A stretch of 64,000 nucleotides of DNA from SIG603 sp964369415 (GTDB lineage Bacteria > Bacillota > Clostridia > Oscillospirales > Acutalibacteraceae), in assembly GCA_964369415.1 (NCBI GenBank), contig CAYJFP010000007.1, forward strand, positions 1 to 64,000. The letters are read 5' to 3'. The translations under genes and the position numbers were made by a program. The notes beneath the pieces are model-generated. The model saw only the letters and a list, made by a program, of their open reading frames with translations. It did not search any database and had not been told where the DNA came from. How positions within the stretch are numbered: the first letter of the stretch is position 1; the number at the start of each line of letters is the position of its first letter. Positions 8,710 through 17,498 of the stretch are shown here, in pieces.

Positions 8710-8745
8710 AAAACTCTGATTCATTAGAATCAGAGTTTTAATTTT
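8710..8745. terminator. Bidirectional terminator between oxidoreductase and cyclophilin genes
   Basis: A 13-bp perfect stem (AAAACTCTGATTC / GAATCAGAGTTTT) with a 4-nt loop and T-rich flank, between convergent genes. Confidence 0.88.
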
Positions 8746-9589
8746 ACTCGTAACGTACTATTTCAATTTTTTCAATAATAACGTCTTCTACTGGCTTGTC
8801 ATTTCCATCAGTGCTGACAGCTGAAATTTTTTCGACTACATCATACCCTTCAAAGACTTGGGCAAAGACAGTATGTCCTCTATCCTCTGCACTTAAAACT
8901 CCATCAAGATTAATATTACCGCCATTGTAATTATAAAATTCTTTAATCTCTTCTGTTATCTTACTAGGATCTACTGGCACACCATAATATTGAACAAATT
9001 CCTCAGGGGCAGATTCATAAAGTGCGTAGTACTGCTCAAACGCTTCATAATTTGGTGCTACATCATTTGTATTTACGAAAAACTGTGAACCGTTTGTATT
9101 AGGGCCTGAATTCGCCATTGCAACTGAGCCTGGAATGTTAAACAGGACATCTGAAAATTCATCTTCAAATTTTTCGCCCCAAACACTTTCGCCGCCTCTT
9201 CCAGTGCCTTCTGGGTCTCCGCCTTGAATCATAAACGACTCTATAACTCTATGAAATGTCACTCCGTCATAGTATCCATCGTAAGCATGTTTTTTAAAGT
9301 TATACACCGCCATAGGCGCCTCTTCTGGAAAAAATCTTAACTTGAATACACCTTGATTAGTTGTTACTACTGCAATTTCCTCACCAACCTCTGGCATTTC
9401 AAGCTGATAGCCTATTTCGTTGTCGTTTTCGGTAGGCTTAAGGTCTTCTTTAGATACTACACTCGAAAAGTCTGTTCCCTCTGTAATAGTGCCTCCTGCC
9501 GAGCTTGATGATGAAGCCGGTGCAGATGAGCAGGCTGTAAGCAGCATAACCGCTGCCGCGCATAGTGAAATAATTTTAAGTGATTTCAT
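8744..9589 (-). CDS. Cyclophilin-type peptidyl-prolyl isomerase lipoprotein
   Basis: 281 aa. A lipoprotein signal peptide ends in the lipobox LLTAC with Cys20; a Ser/Ala-rich linker follows. The cyclophilin domain (about 75-281) has the conserved FHRVIESFMIQGGDPEGTG, SQFFVNT and GHTVFAQVFEGYDVV segments. About 50 residues rich in Glu/Tyr are inserted between the NYEAF and GHTVF strands, as in several clostridial homologues. It should be anchored outside the membrane and help fold secreted proteins. It is transcribed alone. Confidence 0.9.
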   Translation of the reverse strand: MKSLKIISLCAAAVMLLTACSSAPASSSSSAGGTITEGTDFSSVVSKEDLKPTENDNEIGYQLEMPEVGEEIAVVTTNQGVFKLRFFPEEAPMAVYNFKKHAYDGYYDGVTFHRVIESFMIQGGDPEGTGRGGESVWGEKFEDEFSDVLFNIPGSVAMANSGPNTNGSQFFVNTNDVAPNYEAFEQYYALYESAPEEFVQYYGVPVDPSKITEEIKEFYNYNGGNINLDGVLSAEDRGHTVFAQVFEGYDVVEKISAVSTDGNDKPVEDVIIEKIEIVRYE

Positions 9590-9716
9590 ATTTAATTCCT
9601 TTCAATTTATCCTTCGGTTTATTTTATAATAAATTTATTAATAATTCAAGTCTTAATTTTAAATTCTTCACATATACATGCTATAAAGGACGCCTGAAGA
9701 AAGGATGACAATAAAT

Positions 9717-10637
9717 ATGAAGTATTTCCCAGAAGGTTATTTAATGGATACCGAAGAAAACAAATTAAGTTTAAGTTCTACCACATTTTTATCTGAAGCA
9801 CACCGAGAAAATAAAATTTTAGAAGCTCGAGCCGTAGTATGTGACAGCTCGCACAATATCATAGTGGACTTAAAATGCATGAGAGGGATTATTCCCCGTG
9901 ATGAAGGCGCCATCGGCATTAAGGAAGGGATTGTAAGAGATATCGCCATCATATCAAGGGTAAATAAGCCAGTTTGCTTTGTTATTAAGGATTTTGCAAG
10001 AGACGATAAGGGCAAACTATACGCAGTTCTCTCGAGAAGAGCCGCACAAGAAAGGTGTAAAGCTGAGTTTACCGACAATTTAAGTATTGGTGATATCATT
10101 GAGGCAAAAGTCACACATATGGAAAGCTTCGGCGTATTTGCCGATATTGGCTGCGGTTTAATATCTTTAATGCCGATAGATTCTATTTCCGTTTCAAGAA
10201 TTGAACACCCATCTGAAAGATTTACCGTCGGAATGAAGATAAAGGCTGTCATAAAAGGAAATGAAGGTGGCAGAATCACACTTTCACAAAAAGAACTTCT
10301 TGGAACATGGGAGGAAAACGCCGCCTTATTTTCAGCAGGCGAGACCGTTGCCGGAATTATCCGAAGTGTTGAAAACTATGGAATTTTTGTAGAGCTGGCC
10401 CCAAATCTTGCAGGTCTAGCCGAGCTTAAAGAAAATGTTAAGGCTGGACAGCAAGCAAGTGTATACATAAAATGCATAATTCCTTCCAGAATGAAGATAA
10501 AACTGATTATTATTGAAACATTTGATTATACCTACAAACCACAGGACCCTATTTATTATTATAACGAAAGCCACATAGACACGTTTTGCTATTCACCAAA
10601 CAACTGCGAAAAAATAATTAAAAGTGAATTTTCATAA
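9717..10637 (+). CDS. S1 RNA-binding domain protein (ribosomal protein S1-like)
   Basis: About 306 aa with up to three OB-fold S1-type repeats: a divergent one near 35-110, a clear one near 120-195 (GDIIEAKVTHMESFGVFADIG and the closing RITLSQKELLG), and one near 205-265 (VAGIIRSVENYGIFVELA). It resembles short S1 proteins of Clostridia that bind mRNA at the ribosome. I favour this ATG because AGAAAGG lies 12 nt upstream; an in-frame ATG at 9705 would touch the Shine-Dalgarno. Similar spacing is seen at efp. Transcribed alone. Confidence 0.82.
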   Translation: MKYFPEGYLMDTEENKLSLSSTTFLSEAHRENKILEARAVVCDSSHNIIVDLKCMRGIIPRDEGAIGIKEGIVRDIAIISRVNKPVCFVIKDFARDDKGKLYAVLSRRAAQERCKAEFTDNLSIGDIIEAKVTHMESFGVFADIGCGLISLMPIDSISVSRIEHPSERFTVGMKIKAVIKGNEGGRITLSQKELLGTWEENAALFSAGETVAGIIRSVENYGIFVELAPNLAGLAELKENVKAGQQASVYIKCIIPSRMKIKLIIIETFDYTYKPQDPIYYYNESHIDTFCYSPNNCEKIIKSEFS

Positions 10638-10639
10638 AA

Positions 10640-10678
10640 AGAGGAGTGAACTTAATAGTTCACTCCTCTAAATTTTAT
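10640..10678. terminator. Bidirectional terminator between S1-like gene and tsf
   Basis: A 13-bp perfect stem (AGAGGAGTGAACT / AGTTCACTCCTCT), TAAT loop and AT-rich flanks, between convergent genes. Confidence 0.9.
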
Positions 10679-10681
10679 ATA

Positions 10682-11608
10682 TTAGCCCATCATGCTTGCA
10701 ACTTCGTCTGCGAAGTTGTCGCTTCTTTTCTCAAGGCCTTCGCCTTTTTCAAATCTGATGAACTCTGCTACTTTGATAGTACCGCCAACTTTAGCAGCAA
10801 CTTCATCAACGTATTTAGAAACAGAAAGGTCTCCGTTTTTAACAAAAGCTTGATTTAATAAGCAGTTTTGCTCATAGAATTTTCTAATTCTACCGTCAAT
10901 CATTTTTTGAATGATGTTGTCTGGTTTGTTAGCATTCTTAGGATCATTTTTGATTTGTGATAAGAGGATTTCTCTCTCTTTTTCAATGTCTTCAGCTGGA
11001 ACTGCTTCTTCATTTAGATAAAGTGGGTTTAAAGCTGCGATTTGCATAGCTACGTCTTTACCACACTCTACAAGAGCTTCTGTTCCTGATGCTTTTTCAT
11101 CTGCGTCAAATTTAACTAAAACGCCGATTCTACCGCCACCGTGAACATAAGAAACGCAGTCGCCTTCAACACGAACGAAACGTCTAACTTTCATGTTTTC
11201 GCCGATAACAAGGATTCTATCTTTTAATAGTGCATCTATTGTTTCTGTAGAACCTTCTGGTGTAGCAGCAAGAAGTGCATCGACATCAGCTGGATTTTGA
11301 GCGATAACTGTATCTGCACATGTGTTAACAAACTCGATAAAGCTGTCGTTTTTAGCAACGAAGTCAGTCTCAGCATTAACTTCGATAACAACACCAACTT
11401 TGCCGTCTGCACTAACTTTAGCACAAGCTACGCCTTCTGCAGCGATTCTGCTAGCTTTTTTAACTGAAGCTGCAAGTCCTTTTTCACGAAGAATTTCAGT
11501 TGCTTTCTCCATGTCTCCGTTTGAATCTGTCAAAGCTTTTTTGCAATCCATCATACCGCAACCTGTTTTTGCTCTTAATTGTGCTACGTCTTTAGCTGTA
11601 AAACTCAT
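10682..11608 (-). CDS. tsf: Translation elongation factor Ts
   Basis: 308 aa, normal length. EF-Ts is the guanine nucleotide exchange factor for EF-Tu. The N-terminal UBA-like domain holds the invariant RAKTGCGMMDCKKAL, followed by the EVNAETDFVAKNDSF core signature that contacts EF-Tu. It lies 38 bp downstream of rpsB, the usual rpsB-tsf operon, and ends at a shared terminator. RBS AAGGAG precedes the ATG. Confidence 0.98.
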   Translation of the reverse strand: MSFTAKDVAQLRAKTGCGMMDCKKALTDSNGDMEKATEILREKGLAASVKKASRIAAEGVACAKVSADGKVGVVIEVNAETDFVAKNDSFIEFVNTCADTVIAQNPADVDALLAATPEGSTETIDALLKDRILVIGENMKVRRFVRVEGDCVSYVHGGGRIGVLVKFDADEKASGTEALVECGKDVAMQIAALNPLYLNEEAVPAEDIEKEREILLSQIKNDPKNANKPDNIIQKMIDGRIRKFYEQNCLLNQAFVKNGDLSVSKYVDEVAAKVGGTIKVAEFIRFEKGEGLEKRSDNFADEVASMMG

Positions 11609-11646
11609 ATTATAATACTCCTTTAATTACTTATATATTCTAATAA

Positions 11647-12393
11647 TTATTCTTTAACTTCTTCTGCTTCAGTAGCGCTTTCTTCTGCTTCTGCAGCTGC
11701 TGCGCCCATTTGTCCTTCACGGCCTTCGATGATAGCATCTGCCATTGCACCTGCAATAAGTTTAACAGCACGGATAGCATCGTCATTACCAGGAATTACA
11801 TAATCAACATCATCAGGATCACAGTTTGTATCTACAATCGCAACGATTGGAATACCTAGGTTTTTAGCTTCTGAAACTGCAATTTTTTCTTTTCTTGGGT
11901 CAACGATAAATAATGCGCCTGGGAATTCTTTCATATCTTTGATACCGCCGAGGAATTTCTCTAGCTTATCAATTTCAAGGTTTAACTTGATAACTTCTTT
12001 TTTAGGAAGAAGATCAAATGTACCGTCTTCTGACATTTTTCTAAGTTGAGCTAGTCTTGCGATTCTTGTTTTAATTGTTGAGAAGTTTGTAAGCATTCCG
12101 CCTAGCCATCTAGCGTTTACGAAGTAAGCGCCAGCTCTTTCAGCTTCTTCTCTAACTGAATCTTGAGCTTGTTTTTTTGTTCCTACGAAAAGAACACTTT
12201 TGCCTTCCATAGAAACGTCTCTTACGAAGTTATAAGCTTCTTCAAGTTTTTTCACTGTTTTTTGTAGGTCGATGATATAAATACCATTTCTCTCAGTGAA
12301 GATATAAGTCGCCATTTTAGGGTTCCATCTTCTTGTTTGATGTCCAAAGTGAACACCTGCTTCTAATAATTGTTTCATTGATACTACTGCCAT
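11647..12393 (-). CDS. rpsB: 30S ribosomal protein S2
   Basis: 248 aa. Family signatures are complete: MKQLLEAGVHFGHQTRRWNPKM at the start of the protein, RWLGGMLTNF in the middle and PIVAIVDTNCDPD later. The C-terminus ends in an Ala/Glu-rich tail. RBS TTAGGAGGT. It heads the rpsB-tsf operon behind a roughly 105-nt leader with inverted repeats that could mediate feedback control. Confidence 0.98.
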   Translation of the reverse strand: MAVVSMKQLLEAGVHFGHQTRRWNPKMATYIFTERNGIYIIDLQKTVKKLEEAYNFVRDVSMEGKSVLFVGTKKQAQDSVREEAERAGAYFVNARWLGGMLTNFSTIKTRIARLAQLRKMSEDGTFDLLPKKEVIKLNLEIDKLEKFLGGIKDMKEFPGALFIVDPRKEKIAVSEAKNLGIPIVAIVDTNCDPDDVDYVIPGNDDAIRAVKLIAGAMADAIIEGREGQMGAAAAEAEESATEAEEVKE

Positions 12394-12499
12394 TTTAAAT
12401 ACCTCCTAAATATTTTTTCCTCCGCTGTGTCTGGCACACCGGTTAATCGAACGTTTACTCACGGTACGATAGTCTCCGGCAACAACAGCGTGCGTTTTC
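12394..12499 (-). ncRNA. Candidate structured 5' leader of rpsB
   Basis: The GC-richer stretch between promoter and rpsB contains paired elements on the minus strand: CGCTGT with ACAGCG (outer stem), CCGG..TATCG with CGATTA..CCGG (inner arm), and GTGTGCCAGACAC, whose GTGT/ACAC stem partly competes with the outer stem. The 3' outer arm abuts a GGAGG, 12-17 nt ahead of the true RBS. This looks like an autoregulatory ribosomal-protein leader, but I cannot match it to a named class. Confidence 0.5.
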
Positions 12500-12505
12500 C
12501 GATAT

Positions 12506-12534
12506 ATTATATCACAAACCATTAAGTTATGCAA
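12506..12534 (-). promoter_or_regulatory. Promoter of the rpsB-tsf operon
   Basis: On the minus strand TTGCAT, 17 bp, TATAAT with extended TGA; close to consensus and suited to a highly expressed operon. Confidence 0.82.
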
Positions 12535-12561
12535 GAATTATTTTTATAACTAAAGAATTTG

Positions 12562-12590
12562 AAAAAGAGCCGATTAAATCAGCTCTTTTT
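12562..12590 (-). terminator. Terminator of the CNNM/CorC-type gene
   Basis: Minus-strand stem GAGCTGATT / AATCGGCTC (one G-T pair) extended by A/T pairs, ending in a T5 run just past the stop codon. Confidence 0.85.
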
Positions 12591-12593
12591 TTA

Positions 12594-13850
12594 TTAATCT
12601 TCTTCTTTTACCTTTGGATGTTTAACTATGACGAGTACTTCGGTAGCTCTTCTGTTCTCGGTCTTTGCAACCGTTACTAGTAGATTGTCAAGCTCAAAAC
12701 TATCTCCAACCTCTGGTATTTTGTCAATATTTTCAACTATCCAACCATTTATTGTAGAAGCATCTGTATCTTGGTCTATCTCAAACATTTCGCATAAATC
12801 TTCAAGATTATTCTCAGTAGGAACTACAAATTTACCTTCATCAACCTCATTTATAGCAGCCATGATTTCATCATGCTCGTCCCAAATTTCACCGACAAGT
12901 TCTTCTAGAATATCCTCCATTGTAACGATACCCTCGGTTCCACCGAACTCATCGACAATGACAGCTAAATGAAGCTTTCTTCTTTGAAGCGTCTTAAGCA
13001 GTTCAGATATTTTAATCGAAGGCGGAATAAACTCTGCCGGTTTCATGATATTAAGTATTGTTTGACTTGTTCCTATTACATAATTATGAAAGTCCTTTTC
13101 ATTTATAACTCCCAAAACACTATCAATAGTGTCTTTATAAACAGGTAGTCTTGAATAGCCTGTACTTCTGAAAACTTCAGCTATTTCCTCTTGACTTTGA
13201 TTTTGCTCTACTGCCGCAACATCAATTCTAGGCGTAAAAATATCTATCGCTTCAACATCATTGAACTCAATGGCATTTCTAATTAATTCACTTTCATCCT
13301 CATTAAGTCCACCGCCCTGCTCTACTTCATCAACTATCGTAAGCAATTCATCTTCAGTTATTCCACCTGAATTTTCAACCCTAAATAAGAGTTTAATCCC
13401 ATGTTTTAATTTAAGCAAAAGAAAATTAAGCGGCTTTAATATTACATTTAACACTCTGAAAATAGGTGCTACCGCAATCGCAAATTTTTCAGGATTTTCC
13501 TTAGCGATGCTCTTCGGAGTAATTTCACCAAAAATCAGAACAACAACTGTTGTTACAAGTGTTGAAATCGATGCACCATTGTCCGCAAAAAATCCTACAA
13601 AAAGAATTGTTGCCATAGTAGCCGTTGCAATGTTTACAATGTTATTGCCCACCAAAATCGTCGAAAGCAACTCATCGTAATTCTCAAAAAGCTTTAAAGC
13701 AACTTTCGCCCTTTTATTGCCTTCTGAAGCCATGTTTTTAATTCTCGCCTTACTCATCGACGAGAAAGCAGTCTCTGTCGCCGAGAAAAACGCCGACAAA
13801 ATGACCATAATAATCAAGAAAATAATTAAGCTAATACTGTGTTCGTCCAT
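12594..13850 (-). CDS. CNNM/CorC (HlyC) family membrane protein with CBS domains
   Basis: 418 aa. Residues about 1-180 form the DUF21/CNNM membrane domain, with three to four hydrophobic helices. A CBS pair follows (about 205-330, with FTPRIDVAAVE and LHLAVIVDEFGGTEGIVTMEDILEELVGEI). The C-terminal ~85 residues are the CorC_HlyC transporter-associated domain. Such proteins act in magnesium/sodium export or homeostasis, with CBS domains sensing nucleotides; the older name hemolysin is misleading. RBS GAGGTGAT has a rather long spacer. It has its own promoter and terminator. Confidence 0.92.
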   Translation of the reverse strand: MDEHSISLIIFLIIMVILSAFFSATETAFSSMSKARIKNMASEGNKRAKVALKLFENYDELLSTILVGNNIVNIATATMATILFVGFFADNGASISTLVTTVVVLIFGEITPKSIAKENPEKFAIAVAPIFRVLNVILKPLNFLLLKLKHGIKLLFRVENSGGITEDELLTIVDEVEQGGGLNEDESELIRNAIEFNDVEAIDIFTPRIDVAAVEQNQSQEEIAEVFRSTGYSRLPVYKDTIDSVLGVINEKDFHNYVIGTSQTILNIMKPAEFIPPSIKISELLKTLQRRKLHLAVIVDEFGGTEGIVTMEDILEELVGEIWDEHDEIMAAINEVDEGKFVVPTENNLEDLCEMFEIDQDTDASTINGWIVENIDKIPEVGDSFELDNLLVTVAKTENRRATEVLVIVKHPKVKEED

Positions 13851-13920
13851 ATAGGATCAAATCACCTCTTCAATTTCTATATATTTCGTGCACTATTTAA
13901 TCAAAATATAACACGATAGT

Positions 13921-13949
13921 ATAATAACATAAATTTACATATATTTCAA
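13921..13949 (-). promoter_or_regulatory. Putative promoter of the CNNM/CorC-type gene
   Basis: On the minus strand TTGAAA, 17 bp, TATTAT with extended TGT, about 70 bp upstream of the ATG. Confidence 0.6.
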
Positions 13950-14005
13950 GGGAAATATTATTTTCGTGCTTAAGTTCATTTTTCAACCACTATCGGTAAG
14001 TATCT

Positions 14006-14569
14006 TTAGTCAAAAATTACAGGCAATCTGATTCTTCCGATATTGTTGTTGAAAGATGTTTCTAAATATACATATGAAAAATTCTTTTTAAACTCTTCTA
14101 CCGATTCTTCTCCCGAGCCAAATATTAACCCTGTATATGTAAGAGTGTAGCTTTGTCCAGCTTCTAACATGATATTATCAAGCTCATTTACAGTCATTAT
14201 CGGATTTGTCACGTCTTCTCCATAGGCATTTATGAACTCTTCGCCAACAAACACATTCATCGAAAGCGAAAACGCAGCCTCACTGATATTTTTAACTGTA
14301 GCTGTAAAAGTAAAGGTCGAACCGTCTTCTGAAATCACACAATTTGTTTCTTCTGTCACTAAACCCGCCGGCATATCTTTCATATTATCATTGTAATTGT
14401 AAACCTCTATGAAATCTTCAAAATTATTTGTAAGCTTGCTTGCATCTACTGAACTTGTTAGCAATAGATTATATAGAATTATACAAGCCAATGTAATTAT
14501 CGTTGTTCCAACCACAATAATTGTACCTAAAACAATGTGAATAGGTCTTATATTAATTTTCTTTTTCAT
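14006..14569 (-). CDS. Membrane-anchored extracytoplasmic protein, hypothetical
   Basis: 187 aa, not recognised. A basic N-terminus (MKKKINIRP) precedes one hydrophobic anchor (about 12-36). The remaining ~150 residues look like a single beta-sandwich, with alternating hydrophobic strands and a FTFTATVKNISEAAFSL segment typical of immunoglobulin-like or DUF4352-type domains that sit outside the membrane. It lies 14 bp downstream of the AAA+ gene and is probably cotranscribed, so it may be a membrane partner of that ATPase; this is inference from position only. Confidence 0.6.
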   Translation of the reverse strand: MKKKINIRPIHIVLGTIIVVGTTIITLACIILYNLLLTSSVDASKLTNNFEDFIEVYNYNDNMKDMPAGLVTEETNCVISEDGSTFTFTATVKNISEAAFSLSMNVFVGEEFINAYGEDVTNPIMTVNELDNIMLEAGQSYTLTYTGLIFGSGEESVEEFKKNFSYVYLETSFNNNIGRIRLPVIFD

Positions 14570-14583
14570 TTAATTCTCCAAAC

Positions 14584-16587
14584 TTATTGGTTTAACTCAA
14601 AATCTTCTAGTAATAGCTCTTCGTAATTTTCACTTTTACTGCTCAATATTCTTTTTGACTGATTCAAAACCGCATTTTCGACTAGGTTTCTTACCATTCT
14701 GCCATTTCCTGCAACTCTTGAATTAACACTTTGCTTCATATGATAATAATTCATAAGCTCATCCTTACAGTCATCTGATAGTTTATAGCCTTTTGATTTA
14801 ACTATAATCTTTGTAATATCCCATAAATTCTCACTGCTATAGTCCTGAAACTCGATTACATTAGGAAAGCGTGAGACAAGTCCCGAATTCGCCTTTAAAA
14901 ACTCCTGCATTTCCAGTGTATAACCCGCCAGAATCACAATCAAGTTGTCCCTGTGGTCTTCCATACCTTTTACAAGCATGTCTATACATTCAAGACCAAA
15001 ACTATCTTCTTTTCCTCTATATAATGAATAAGCCTCGTCTATAAACAATACTCCACCTATCGCAGATTGAATCACTTGCTTTGTAAGTGGTGCTGTATGG
15101 CCTACATATCTTCCGACTAAATCAGCTCTTGTAACTTCTATTAGTTGTCCGCCTGTAAGCATTCCAATGGCCTTAAAATATCTTGTAACCATTCTTGCTA
15201 TAGTCGTTTTGCCTGTTCCTGGATTTCCTGTAAATATCATATGCATGGAAATTGCAGAATTTTTAAGGCCTTTCTCTCCCCTTATCTTGCTTAGCTTATA
15301 ATTATCCTCTACAGAAAAGATAAATTCTTTTACTGAATCAAGTCCCACTATCTCATCTAACTGAGCTTTTACTTCTTTCATCTCTTCACTGTCTTCTGCT
15401 CTTGTCTCTATTTTTATAATTTTTTTAGCACTTATAAATTCAAGGCAGTTTTCAGTTATCTTTGTGCTAAATTCCATCTCTAAAGCAGAACTTAACAGTT
15501 TATACTCGCTTAATTCCTTATAGCAAATATCGGCATAATCTTCTATCGCATTTATTCCGTCTTTTAATGTAAATTTACTCTTGAAATAAGAATATATTTC
15601 TTCACTAGAATTAATCTTGAATTTAAGCTTATCCAAGCACTTCTTTGCAAATTTATCAAACTTATCTTTAGAAATTTCCTCTAAGTCCTCATTTTCAAAT
15701 TCTTTAGTGCTACAAATGTCACTTACCGACTCCATAAACACCGAACCCATGTTATTTGCTATTTTAGACTCATAGTCGCCTGTTAAGAAAACAAGATACT
15801 TATCCTGACAGCTTATACTGTTAATCGTCTTGGCTACAAGCGCCGTTCCTACATCAATCAGCATTCCTTTTTGTTCTGCATACCTTGAATTTAACTGCAC
15901 TACTGCTTTAGAAGCCATATCCGAAAGATTATTCAAGATAGATTTATGGCACTTATCATAGTTTTCAAATAGTAAAACTGAACTTTCAGATTTTACAGCC
16001 GAAAAAACATCCTGAACAAAAAGCTTTGCTTCGTCCGGTGAATCGTATACGGATAAATCAATTTTAAAAGGCTCTTTACCTTTAAGTAGCTCTTTTTCAC
16101 TTAATAACTTTGTTACAAAATTAACGGCACTATGCCTTCCTGTTCCGTTTTTGCCTGTGATTATTATAGTAGACTTAGGTTTATCTTCTTCCACTCCCAT
16201 TACATATGGTCTTTTAAAAGCCAAAATAAGTTTACTTACAAATTCTTCTTGCCCTTTTATCTCTTCCAATGTAAGTTTTTTCACGCTTTCAAAAATAGAA
16301 TTTATATCCTTATTTTCTCTTTCTTCACTCTTACTTACCGATTCAGTAAACCCGTCTTCCTCTATCCTGCTTTGAATTTCTTCTATTTGCCGTTTACTCT
16401 CATTGTTTATCTTTTCTATTTCGTCCATTTGCTTAAATATATCTTCGCTATTTTTGTCAAAAATACCCTTTTGCCTTTTTTCTATATTTGCAAGAAATGC
16501 TTCTGCCTCCATCGCAGCTTTGCTCTTTCCTGTTTTAGAATCTGCTTCAAATATGTCGTTTAATATATCATCAATTTGAGTTCCCAT
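14584..16587 (-). CDS. Tandem AAA+ protein: degenerate Clp-like domain plus CbxX/SpoVK-type ATPase
   Basis: 667 aa. A charged coiled-coil N-terminus (about 1-100) precedes a first AAA domain resembling ClpA/B D2, but its Walker A reads GKNGTGRHS (145-153, Lys replaced by Arg151) and its Walker B-like strand VLLFENYDKCH lacks the Asp-Glu pair, so it probably does not hydrolyse ATP. The second domain (about 405-660) is a complete CbxX/CfxQ/SpoVK ATPase: Walker A GNPGTGKT (454-461), Walker B VLFIDEAY (513-520) and an arginine-rich sensor end. CbxX proteins remodel partner complexes; the partner here is unknown. It sits between aroD and a membrane-anchored protein gene. Confidence 0.85.
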   Translation of the reverse strand: MGTQIDDILNDIFEADSKTGKSKAAMEAEAFLANIEKRQKGIFDKNSEDIFKQMDEIEKINNESKRQIEEIQSRIEEDGFTESVSKSEERENKDINSIFESVKKLTLEEIKGQEEFVSKLILAFKRPYVMGVEEDKPKSTIIITGKNGTGRHSAVNFVTKLLSEKELLKGKEPFKIDLSVYDSPDEAKLFVQDVFSAVKSESSVLLFENYDKCHKSILNNLSDMASKAVVQLNSRYAEQKGMLIDVGTALVAKTINSISCQDKYLVFLTGDYESKIANNMGSVFMESVSDICSTKEFENEDLEEISKDKFDKFAKKCLDKLKFKINSSEEIYSYFKSKFTLKDGINAIEDYADICYKELSEYKLLSSALEMEFSTKITENCLEFISAKKIIKIETRAEDSEEMKEVKAQLDEIVGLDSVKEFIFSVEDNYKLSKIRGEKGLKNSAISMHMIFTGNPGTGKTTIARMVTRYFKAIGMLTGGQLIEVTRADLVGRYVGHTAPLTKQVIQSAIGGVLFIDEAYSLYRGKEDSFGLECIDMLVKGMEDHRDNLIVILAGYTLEMQEFLKANSGLVSRFPNVIEFQDYSSENLWDITKIIVKSKGYKLSDDCKDELMNYYHMKQSVNSRVAGNGRMVRNLVENAVLNQSKRILSSKSENYEELLLEDFELNQ

Positions 16588-16604
16588 TACTTCACCATCC
16601 TAAA

Positions 16605-17312
16605 TTATAAGTCTAAAAAGCTTCTTACCAATTCACAAGGTAATTGTCCTGGAGCAGAGGTTTTTCCGACACTTGCAAAAGTCATACAAGACCCCATCTG
16701 TCTACATGCAATACGAGTTAGGCAGCCTATCTCACCCATTGAAATTCCTATTATCGGTGAATTTTCTGCACTTACTTCGTTTGTCACTTCTGAAAAAGAA
16801 CATACGTCTTTAAAATCATTTGGCATGACTGCAATTTTTGGAATATCAGCTCCAAGTTTTTCCATTTCTTCATATATACTTCTTACCGTTTCTTTTTCAG
16901 GAGTATTTTCAAAAAAGTGTTTAGACATCACACATACGCTATTTTTAAATTTAGAAACAAAATCCATCTCTTTTGCCGCCCACAATTCTATATCCACCAT
17001 GTCGGGCTCATTGTTCTCTATTATTTTAAGTATGTCAAAGTATAGGCCTTTTTCGCCCTCTCCGCCTTCTTCCTTTGTTCTATAAGTAAAAAGCAGTTTT
17101 TTCTCTTTCTTTTCCTCATTTAAAAACACAAGTGCTTTACTTATGTCTTCTTTAAAACAATCTACACGCCACTCTACCACATCGCAGTTTGTATCAACAA
17201 TCTCTTCAAGCTGTACTTTTAACTCCTCAAAATTTGTTGCCATAAGTGGAACACATATACAAGGTATTTCACTTGTAAAAATCAAATCACCAATCTTCAC
17301 TTCTCTTTTCAT
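16605..17312 (-). CDS. aroD: Type I 3-dehydroquinate dehydratase
   Basis: 235 aa. It converts 3-dehydroquinate to 3-dehydroshikimate in the shikimate pathway through a Schiff base. Visible signatures: EWRVD (47-51), catalytic His132 in SKHFFENTP, Schiff-base Lys159 in KIAVMP, and the substrate-closing SMGEIG...R200 and SAPGQ (219-223). Length is slightly below the family norm but all key residues are present. No other aromatic pathway gene is nearby. The AAA+ gene lies 17 bp downstream and may be cotranscribed. Confidence 0.95.
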   Translation of the reverse strand: MKREVKIGDLIFTSEIPCICVPLMATNFEELKVQLEEIVDTNCDVVEWRVDCFKEDISKALVFLNEEKKEKKLLFTYRTKEEGGEGEKGLYFDILKIIENNEPDMVDIELWAAKEMDFVSKFKNSVCVMSKHFFENTPEKETVRSIYEEMEKLGADIPKIAVMPNDFKDVCSFSEVTNEVSAENSPIIGISMGEIGCLTRIACRQMGSCMTFASVGKTSAPGQLPCELVRSFLDL

Positions 17313-17395
17313 ATGATTAGCCTGTCACATTTATAATTATACGCAGTGACAATCCTTTCTTTAAACAATTATTCAAATTTAATTTACTATTGTAC

Positions 17396-17425
17396 TTTAC
17401 AAGTATAGTACTATAAGTATATAAT
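17396..17425 (+). promoter_or_regulatory. Promoter of the sugar isomerase/epimerase operon
   Basis: TTTACA, 18 bp, TATAAT. A perfect 12-bp palindrome (17404-17415) lies inside the spacer. Confidence 0.6.
17404..17415. promoter_or_regulatory. Candidate operator palindrome
   Basis: TATAGTACTATA is its own reverse complement and lies between the -35 and -10 boxes, where a bound repressor would block RNA polymerase. The repressor is unknown. Confidence 0.45.
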
Positions 17426-17498
17426 GAATCTAATAATCTAGTCAATGATTTAAAAAATATTTAAAGAATTATTTACTAATTGAAAGGTGGTATTTTAC

